Shown here piece by piece: positions 6,131 to 10,248 of a stretch of DNA of 10,248 nt. The notes beneath the pieces were generated by a model that was not told the DNA's origin, did not search any database, and worked only from the letters and a program-made list of their open reading frames with translations. The translations under genes and the position numbers were made by a program. Origin of the DNA: Candidatus Peregrinibacteria bacterium (GTDB lineage Bacteria > Patescibacteriota > Gracilibacteria > Peribacterales > Peribacteraceae); contig VGKZ01000036.1 in the NCBI GenBank assembly GCA_016866815.1, forward strand, positions 1-10,248, given 5' to 3'. How positions within the stretch are numbered: the first letter of the stretch is position 1; each line of letters starts with the position of its first letter.

Positions 6131-7456
6131 ATGCACATCTCCGACCTCAACGGCAAATCTGTCTGCATTCTCGGATTCGGACGGGAAGGCAAAGCCATGG
6201 TAACTGCACTGAACACCTATGCTCCGGATGCGCGTGTCACCATCGCAGACAAAAACCCTAAGACAGATACACAAGGTTTACCGCTTACTGCTTACAGCGT
6301 ACAGCTAGGAGAGAGCTGGCTGGAGAATCTTGATACCTTCGACGTAATCATCAAATCACCCGGCATCCCACCAAGCTCACAGCTCAAAACTCAAAGCTCA
6401 AAGCTCACCTCTTCCACCCAAATCTTCCTCGATACTATCGAATCCTCCGGCGCACTGACGATCGGCGTCACCGGATCCAAAGGCAAAAGCACCACCGCCT
6501 CTTTGATTCACCATCTCATCGAAACCCTACCCCCTATCCCCTACGCCCGAACCCTCCTCGTCGGCAACATCGGCGACCCCGCTATCGCTCATCTGGCGGA
6601 TGCGAAGAAAGACACGATCTTCGTGATGGAAATGAGCAGCTACCAGCTCATGGACCTCAGGACTGCGCCACACATCGCCGTCATCACCAGCTTCTTCCCG
6701 GAACATCTGGATTATCATGCTTCGACTGTGCGCAGCACAGGCTTAACTCCTCTTGAAGCGTATCGCAATGCTAAAGCGAATATTACGAGGCTGCAGAAGA
6801 GCGGCGACATCGTCTTCTACGCCGACACCGAAGGTGTGCGGCCGATGGTTGCAGGAACACATGCGAAGAGAATCCCCGTCACGGCAAAGCAGGCTCCGCT
6901 GCCGCTCTCGGACACAAAACTGATCGGTGATCATAACCTCAGCAATCTGGCACTCGCAGGAGCCGTTGCATCGCATCTGGGAGTGGATAGTGCGGGCATC
7001 GGGACAGCGATGCGCTCGTTCACTCCCCTGCCGCACCGTCTTCAATCACTCGGCATCCGGGACGGCATCGAGTGGATTGATGATGCGATCTCCACAACAC
7101 CGGATTCAGCAATTGCCGCCATCGAAGCACTCGGGGACCGCGTGAAGGTCATCATCCTCGGAGGACAGGATCGCGGACTGGATTTCACAGAACTGGGAAC
7201 AGTCATCGACACATCATCCATCGACACCGTGATTCTCTTCGGTGAGAACAGCACGCGCATCGGAAAAACGATTACACAGAAAATCACCATTCCCGTTCAC
7301 TCCATGCATGAAGTTATAACGACGACAATCCATGCACTCAGGAACCACCAAACCAGCACACCAATCGCTCTGCTCTCACCCGCTTCTCCCAGCTACGACT
7401 CCTACAGTAATTTTGAGGAAAAAGGTGAGGATTTCAGAGCAAAAATAGGGTTTTGA
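6131..7456 (+). CDS. murD2: MurD2: UDP-MurNAc-L-alanine--L-glutamate ligase
   Basis: This 441-residue Mur ligase joins L-Glu to UDP-MurNAc-L-Ala (EC 6.3.2.53); MurL then converts it to D-Glu. Domain order: Rossmann-like N-terminus (CILGFGREGKA, about 11-21), ATP P-loop GVTGSKGKSTT (112-122), EMSSYQLMDL, SFFPEHLDYH, the AKANI lysine expected to be carbamylated, DHNLSNLALAG, PHRLQSLG, DDAISTTPDS (317-326) and GGQDRGLDF, ending SPASPSYDSYSNFEEKGEDF. The DD-IS-TTP form, in place of the DSKATN of classical MurD, and the adjacent murL favour MurD2 over D-Glu-adding MurD. Compared with the family there appear to be three short extra segments (about 82-93, 132-143, 197-207), each coinciding with a repeat. 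No Shine-Dalgarno precedes the ATG; expression is probably with murL. Its TGA lies inside the -35 box of the next gene. Confidence 0.93.
   Translation: MHISDLNGKSVCILGFGREGKAMVTALNTYAPDARVTIADKNPKTDTQGLPLTAYSVQLGESWLENLDTFDVIIKSPGIPPSSQLKTQSSKLTSSTQIFLDTIESSGALTIGVTGSKGKSTTASLIHHLIETLPPIPYARTLLVGNIGDPAIAHLADAKKDTIFVMEMSSYQLMDLRTAPHIAVITSFFPEHLDYHASTVRSTGLTPLEAYRNAKANITRLQKSGDIVFYADTEGVRPMVAGTHAKRIPVTAKQAPLPLSDTKLIGDHNLSNLALAGAVASHLGVDSAGIGTAMRSFTPLPHRLQSLGIRDGIEWIDDAISTTPDSAIAAIEALGDRVKVIILGGQDRGLDFTELGTVIDTSSIDTVILFGENSTRIGKTITQKITIPVHSMHEVITTTIHALRNHQTSTPIALLSPASPSYDSYSNFEEKGEDFRAKIGF
6374..6408 (+). repeat. Five-unit heptamer tract (AGCTCAA) inside murD2
   Basis: Five exact-length 7-bp units of consensus AGCTCAA cover 35 bp, with at most two changes per unit. 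They encode SSQLKTQSSKLTS, between the family blocks KSPGIPP and TQIFLDTIE. The match to the heptamer is much too regular to be ordinary coding sequence. Confidence 0.75.
6524..6558 (+). repeat. C-rich heptamer tract inside murD2
   Basis: Five 7-bp units of loose consensus (N)CCCTAC encode TLPPIPYARTLL, between the helix SLIHHLIE and the strand LLVGNIGDPA. Typical relatives have only a few polar residues at this place. The sequence is close to the intergenic tract 6096-6130 less than 400 bp upstream. The last two units are the most degenerate. Confidence 0.6.
6719..6752 (+). repeat. Hairpin element inside murD2
   Basis: A perfect hairpin, CTGTGC-GCA-GCACAG (6726-6740), lies in a stretch encoding ASTVRSTGLTPL. 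It falls between the blocks FPEHLDYH and EAYRNAKANI, which are separated by only two or three residues in ordinary MurD. The flank GGCTTAACTCC is of the kind found in dispersed repeats. The boundaries are approximate. Confidence 0.5.
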
Positions 7457-7481
7457 CGAAAAATAATAAATATGCTATAAT
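7453..7481 (+). promoter_or_regulatory. Near-consensus sigma70 promoter giving a leaderless mRNA
   Basis: TTGACG (7453-7458) and a perfect TATAAT (7476-7481) are spaced by exactly 17 bp in an AT-rich stretch. The ATG of the membrane protein gene starts at 7491, nine bases after the -10, so initiation 6-8 nt past the -10 leaves a leader of about 0-3 nt. The -35 includes the TGA stop of murD2 (7454-7456). Confidence 0.85.
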
Positions 7482-7490
7482 GAATATTAA

Positions 7491-8066
7491 ATGGGCATCG
7501 TCAAAAAATATCCAAAACTGCTGCTGCTCCTCTTCTGTACGCTCCTTGCGTATATTCTCTTCAGAGGAGGAGCATTTGAATGGCTCGCGCATATCGACGG
7601 AATCGCCGGCTCGTACTTCGCGATATTCCTCGGAGGCATTCTGTTTACCTTCGGATTCACGGCGCCATTTGGCATCGGTGTTTTCATTGAGGTCGCACCT
7701 CACGTTCACCCTTTCTACGGAGCCCTCCTGGGCGCTGTCGGCTGTATGCTGGGGGATCTCGTCATCTTTGAAGTGATGAAGTTTGAATTCTTCCACGAAG
7801 AGATCACGAGACTTCGCACAACACGTGTTTTCCTGTGGGGACACCGGCTGCTGCACCACGAGAGCATTTCCGACCACGTACGGCAGTACCTCCTGTGGTC
7901 CTTCGCAGGGATCATCATCGCCTCCCCTCTCCCGGATGAATTCGGGGTTGCTCTGGTGACTTCTATCACCGAAATCAAAGCATGTAAATTCGCGGTTCTA
8001 TCATTGATATTTAACTCCATAGGAATATTCCTGATTCTGGAAGCAACGCGCGTGATTATCACCTGA
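7491..8066 (+). CDS. Polytopic membrane protein of unknown function
   Basis: The product has 191 residues with about five hydrophobic segments: LLLLLFCTLLAYILF (10-24), YFAIFLGGILFTFGF (42-56), a segment around FYGALLGAVGCMLGDLVIF, LLWSFAGIIIASPLPDEFGVALV, and the C-terminal FAVLSLIFNSIGIFLILEATRVI. A polar, His- and Arg-rich loop (EFFHEEITRLRTTRVFLWGH) lies in the middle. Gly/Pro-containing membrane segments with acidic residues (GDLVIFE, SPLPDE) are somewhat like DedA/VTT-type proteins, but I cannot assign the family with confidence. Similar unnamed proteins occur in CPR bacteria and archaea, as far as I recall. It has its own strong promoter and no room for a Shine-Dalgarno, so translation should begin on a leaderless message. 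Confidence 0.88.
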   Translation: MGIVKKYPKLLLLLFCTLLAYILFRGGAFEWLAHIDGIAGSYFAIFLGGILFTFGFTAPFGIGVFIEVAPHVHPFYGALLGAVGCMLGDLVIFEVMKFEFFHEEITRLRTTRVFLWGHRLLHHESISDHVRQYLLWSFAGIIIASPLPDEFGVALVTSITEIKACKFAVLSLIFNSIGIFLILEATRVIIT

Positions 8067-8106
8067 TTTCCTTGCACAACACTCTGCAAACTGAAAAAAT
8101 CGGAGC

Positions 8107-8364
8107 ATGAGAAAAATAGGTTACGACAGCAGCGAAGACATGCCGACACTCCCAGTACAGTACGACGGGAATACGGAGGACTTGAAGACGGGCGATACAT
8201 TTTCTCTGGAAATGATTGAGTCTGACGGAACGTCGCACGAGATCGGCCACGTCATACTCGGAGAGAAAATCAGCGAAGGTAAAGGCAGCAGAAGCAGAGC
8301 TTCCACCCCGAACTACCGGGCAAACTATGACGCGATCTTCGGGAATAAGAACACCAGGAATTGA
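8107..8364 (+). CDS. Small hypothetical protein
   Basis: This is an 85-residue open frame starting MRKIGYDSSEDMPTLPVQYD. I do not recognise it. The middle (TGDTFSLEMIESDGTSHEIGHVILGEKI) has the alternation of a small beta-rich fold, and the tail is basic and Ser/Arg-rich (KGSRSRASTPNYRANY). There is no signal peptide or membrane segment. GGAG at 8102-8105 is only one base from the ATG, too close for a normal ribosome site. It lies 40 bp after the membrane protein gene on the same strand and ends three bases before the convergent grpE stop. The neat fit between neighbours and the lack of a better frame support it as a gene. Confidence 0.65.
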   Translation: MRKIGYDSSEDMPTLPVQYDGNTEDLKTGDTFSLEMIESDGTSHEIGHVILGEKISEGKGSRSRASTPNYRANYDAIFGNKNTRN

Positions 8365-8367
8365 TTT

Positions 8368-8865
8368 CTATTCACCCGCTCCTGCAACGACCTTCGCCGC
8401 TTTCAGGACACGTCCTCCGAGTTCGTAGCCCGCTTCGTAGACTTCGACAACCGTATCCTTCGCCCCGGGCGCTGTTTGCAATACTTCGTGCTTCACAGGA
8501 TCAACGAGCTGACCAAGAGGATCGATACGCTTAAGCCCCACAGCCTCCAAGTCCTTCATCAGCTTCTGCTCCGTCGCAGCGATTCCCTTCACCCATTCAT
8601 GATTTTGGAGATCGTTGGGTAGATGGGAGAACGACCGCTGGAAGTTATCAATCGTTGGAAGCAACCGCACCATGAGTCCCTCTACTGCAAATAACCGCAG
8701 TTCCTGCGCTTCCCGATCCATCCGGATCTTCGCGTTCTGCAAATCCGCCTGTGCCCGTGCCGCAATCTCCTTCAATCGCAGCAACTCCTCGCGAAGCTGC
8801 GCCAGCTCATCAGCAGGCGTCTGCGCTGAGGAATCGTCTGCCGGCGGTCGCTTTGTCTGCGTCAT
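8368..8865 (-). CDS. grpE: GrpE, nucleotide exchange factor for DnaK
   Basis: The product is 165 residues from the ATG at 8865 (MTQTKRPPADD). It has an acidic/polar N-terminus, then a long coiled-coil (ELAQLREELLRLKEIAARAQ, ADLQNAKIRMDREAQ), the core LLPTIDNFQRSF, and the beta-domain ending DPVKHEVLQTAPGAKDTVVEVYEAGYELGGRVLKAAKVVVAG-like signature (here KVVAGAG). GrpE dimers release ADP from DnaK in the cytoplasmic chaperone cycle. A longer frame from 8913 is rejected because the promoter lies inside it. No dnaK, dnaJ or hrcA is in the window, so the gene is apart from its usual operon partners. No CIRCE operator is visible. Confidence 0.95.
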   Translation of the reverse strand: MTQTKRPPADDSSAQTPADELAQLREELLRLKEIAARAQADLQNAKIRMDREAQELRLFAVEGLMVRLLPTIDNFQRSFSHLPNDLQNHEWVKGIAATEQKLMKDLEAVGLKRIDPLGQLVDPVKHEVLQTAPGAKDTVVEVYEAGYELGGRVLKAAKVVAGAGE

Positions 8866-8877
8866 GAAAACACGGAA

Positions 8878-8906
8878 AGTATATGGGCATGCACGCGTTC
8901 TGTCAT
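8878..8906 (-). promoter_or_regulatory. grpE promoter with very short leader
   Basis: On the minus strand ATGACA (8901-8906) and TATACT (8878-8883) are spaced by exactly 17 bp, each five of six to consensus. Twelve bases separate the -10 from the ATG at 8865, so the leader would be about 5 nt, too short for a ribosome-binding site. It lies in the 59-bp gap after the lipoprotein gene stop. Confidence 0.7.
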
Positions 8907-8924
8907 CCAACAATCCCTCCGGTT

Positions 8925-9530
8925 TCAGTCCTCATCCGGAGCCACGCAAGGCACCGCAGGATCAGCAATACAGTTTTCCGATGGCGGCTCCCCTCTCCAT
9001 GGACACGTGCGCGAGTAGAGACACGCGTCGTCGGTCAATTGATCCAGCTCCTTTGCGATCTGCTCATCAGTCTGGGCATTCGTGATCAGCAACTGATCCA
9101 TGTCCTGAAAGACATAATCAAGATCGAAGGACTGCTCCTTGCCATTGACGAAGAACCGGAACGGCGTCTCTCCGCAGACTTCACCATCGGCCATCGGCAT
9201 ACCTGACGAATAGCAGTACTCCGTAAACCCGACCTTGATACTGTCGAAGAAACTCTTCACCGTGAGTCCGGGTTTGTGGCTGTGTATCACATGGCCGTTG
9301 CTATCATGCAAATGCAGGTACTGATCATGGACCTCATCCGCCTCATCATGCGTGGTTTCATCCGTCGAAAGGCCGGACATGTACTCTGCACCGGAGAAGT
9401 CGGCCTGCACACCGTCGACCCACACCGCGAAATCCGCATGTGTATGGTTTGGATCGGGATTCTGCTCATACGCACGGGCACAACCCGCGAGGAGAAGCAG
9501 TGAAGCAATGGCGATGAGCTTCGGTCGCAT
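8925..9530 (-). CDS. His/Cys-rich lipoprotein of unknown function
   Basis: The product has 201 residues. A lipoprotein signal, MRPKLIAIASLLLLAGC, places the lipid-bearing Cys at 17. The mature part opens with HTHADFAVWVDG (from His29), then HDEADEVHDQYLHLHDSNGH and VIHSHKPGLTVKSFFDSI. This HADF...LHLHD.NG.VIH.H pattern recurs, to my knowledge, in unnamed secreted proteins of CPR bacteria and archaea. The His clusters suggest Cu or Zn binding. Six Cys in the second half (CYSSGMPMADGEVCGE; CLYSRTCPWRGEPPSENC; PC at the end) could form disulfides. The start overlaps the stop of the upstream lipoprotein gene as TAATG, so translation is probably coupled. The metal role is inferred from composition only. 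Confidence 0.9.
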   Translation of the reverse strand: MRPKLIAIASLLLLAGCARAYEQNPDPNHTHADFAVWVDGVQADFSGAEYMSGLSTDETTHDEADEVHDQYLHLHDSNGHVIHSHKPGLTVKSFFDSIKVGFTEYCYSSGMPMADGEVCGETPFRFFVNGKEQSFDLDYVFQDMDQLLITNAQTDEQIAKELDQLTDDACLYSRTCPWRGEPPSENCIADPAVPCVAPDED

Positions 9531-9892
9531 TATTGGGCGGCAGCCTCGGAGGATGCGGCGACACCAGCATCGACCTTCGCACCGGCATCCACTTCTGCGG
9601 CAGCTTCACTGGAAGCTTCCTCTACCGCGGCTGCGGAAGACTTCACCTCTTCAACCTTCGCTTGGGAAGACTGCACCTCTTCGACCTTTGCAGAAGACTT
9701 CTCCTCTGCGGCAGCGGAGGACTTTTCCTCAACGGCAGCTTCGCTCGACTTCATGAGGTCACCGGTCAATCCGGTATCGGCGGCTGACGGTGCGGATGCG
9801 GAAGACGTTCCATCCGTCTTCACGTCGGTCCTGACGGTGAACGTGCAAGCGGAAAGCAGGGACACTGCGAACAATGCGAAAAACTTCTTCAT
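9530..9892 (-). CDS. Ala/Glu/Ser-rich low-complexity lipoprotein
   Basis: The product is 120 residues from the ATG at 9892. MKKFFALFAVSLLSAC is a lipoprotein signal with the acylated Cys at about 16. After a short Thr/Ser segment the rest is built of KSSAAAEEKSS and KVEEV(Q/K)SS repeats, ending in Ala-rich EVDAGAKVDAG motifs. There is no globular domain; it looks like a flexible or weakly helical, acidic spacer tethered to the membrane. An in-frame start further upstream (9949) would put charged residues ahead of the signal and is rejected. The TAA stop shares one base with the next ATG (TAATG). Internal repeats in the DNA may vary in number between strains. Confidence 0.88.
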   Translation of the reverse strand: MKKFFALFAVSLLSACTFTVRTDVKTDGTSSASAPSAADTGLTGDLMKSSEAAVEEKSSAAAEEKSSAKVEEVQSSQAKVEEVKSSAAAVEEASSEAAAEVDAGAKVDAGVAASSEAAAQ

Positions 9893-10115
9893 TGATCGAA
9901 AGGGGAAAAATACGCGGCAAAGCCTACGCCCTGCTACGGGGCCGTGCAATGAGAAACACCTGCTTTTGCGGCGTCAGCGCTTCGCCGTGCCATGGATTGA
10001 ACTGGTAATGGGAACACCTATCCCGGCGTAGCCCGACCTGTCCACCGTAGCATTGGCGAAGGCGGAAGTGGCAGGAAAAATCTTCACGGAGAGCGAAGTG
10101 ATGGCCCTCAAGAAA
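9893..10115. other. Gene-free, repeat-rich spacer
   Basis: No convincing gene on either strand. On the minus strand it reads as GC-rich dispersed-repeat type sequence, including CTTCGCCAATGCTACGGTGG followed by a GGGCTACGCCGGGATAGG stretch (about 10015-10065). Other short inverted repeats are present, for example GGGA...TCCC near 10007-10024. No tRNA, terminator with T-run, or clear promoter was found. It separates the IS3 fragment from the lipoprotein operon and must contain that operon's promoter. Confidence 0.5.
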
Positions 10116-10247
10116 GTGCGAGAGAGCGAGAGCCAATCGTTTGTGTCCGTAGCTTGGATGTTCCCGCAGGATTTCCTCCATGCGGCATTTCAGTGCCCAG
10201 TCCTTCTGCGGCTGTCTGGGAGCGTAGTACAAGGACGCTCGTGAAAC
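10116..10247 (-). pseudogene. IS3-family transposase (OrfB) fragment, open at right edge
   Basis: The frame reads VSRASLYYAPRQPQKDW, then ALKCRMEEILREHPSYGHKR and LALALS. This is the N-terminal helix-turn-helix (HTH_21) part of IS3-type OrfB transposases (pattern GVSRSSLYY...REHPSYGHRRIA). After LALALS the expected continuation (N-K-K-R-V-x-R-V-M) is absent in all three frames; the sequence turns into GC-rich repeat DNA. The DDE catalytic core should lie downstream on this strand but is not in the window. The gene is therefore truncated by deletion or insertion, and its 5' end is beyond the right edge. No terminal inverted repeat could be recognised. Confidence 0.72.
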
Positions 10248-10248
10248 G

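Noticed and set aside
8866..8924. CIRCE/HrcA operator at grpE
   Set aside because: No TTAGCACTC-N9-GAGTGCTAA-like inverted repeat is present near the promoter.
9953..10025. Possible second tRNA around TGCCATGGATTGAACTGG
   Set aside because: It shares a 10-bp string with the tRNA-Leu upstream copy, but no acceptor, anticodon or T arm can be paired.
10053..10244. Small plus-strand frame starting MAKAEVAGKIFTESEV
   Set aside because: Its second half is antisense to the clear transposase frame and its first half is repeat DNA; no start signal.

Overview
The window looks like a chromosomal segment of an uncultured bacterium, most likely a Candidate Phyla Radiation (Patescibacteria) lineage of the Peregrinibacteria/Peribacteria kind. 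This is inferred from the gene mix (CADD-like protein, MurL/MurD2 peptidoglycan pair, single-SLH Calx-beta surface protein, Atg22-like MFS protein, small lipoproteins of unknown function), compact packing, near absence of Shine-Dalgarno sequences, and many short dispersed repeats. UGA is an ordinary stop (several genes end in TGA and use TGG for Trp), so the UGA-Gly code of Gracilibacteria/Absconditabacteria does not apply. No marker here fixes the phylum.

Layout. 1-553 (-): 5' part of a CADD/PqqC-like gene, open at the left edge. 554-733: spacer with a palindrome and ten degenerate heptamers arranged as two inverted arrays. 734-1540 (-): cytoplasmic-type BtuF/TroA-fold binding protein. 1640-3073 (+): exported protein with one SLH domain, a Ser-rich linker and three Calx-beta domains, closed by a strong intrinsic terminator. 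3120-3488: a broken-up copy of the tRNA-Leu 5' half, an intact tRNA-Leu(CAA), two hairpins and a probable GIY-YIG nuclease remnant. 3489-4763 (-): MFS/Atg22-like transporter. 4857-7456 (+): murL-murD2, the alternative route to D-glutamate in peptidoglycan. 7491-8066 (+): polytopic membrane protein with a near-consensus promoter that implies a leaderless mRNA. 8107-8364 (+): small unknown protein. 8368-8865 (-): grpE with its own promoter. 8925-9892 (-): two lipoprotein genes coupled by TAATG. 9893-10115: repeat-rich, gene-free. 10116-10247 (-): IS3-type transposase fragment running off the right edge.

Function. The clearest pathway is cell-wall precursor synthesis. MurD2 adds L-Glu to UDP-MurNAc-L-Ala and MurL epimerises that terminal residue to D-Glu, which bypasses a glutamate racemase. 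The SLH/Calx-beta protein and the lipoproteins point to a decorated envelope.

The most unusual signal is a set of roughly 35-bp mini-elements. Four are five-unit heptamer tracts of different consensus, and two are small hairpin elements. They occur both between genes and, apparently in frame, inside surface loops of murD2 (three times) and of the BtuF-like gene (once). Promoters at 7453-7481 and 8878-8906 lie so close to their start codons that the transcripts should be leaderless or nearly so.
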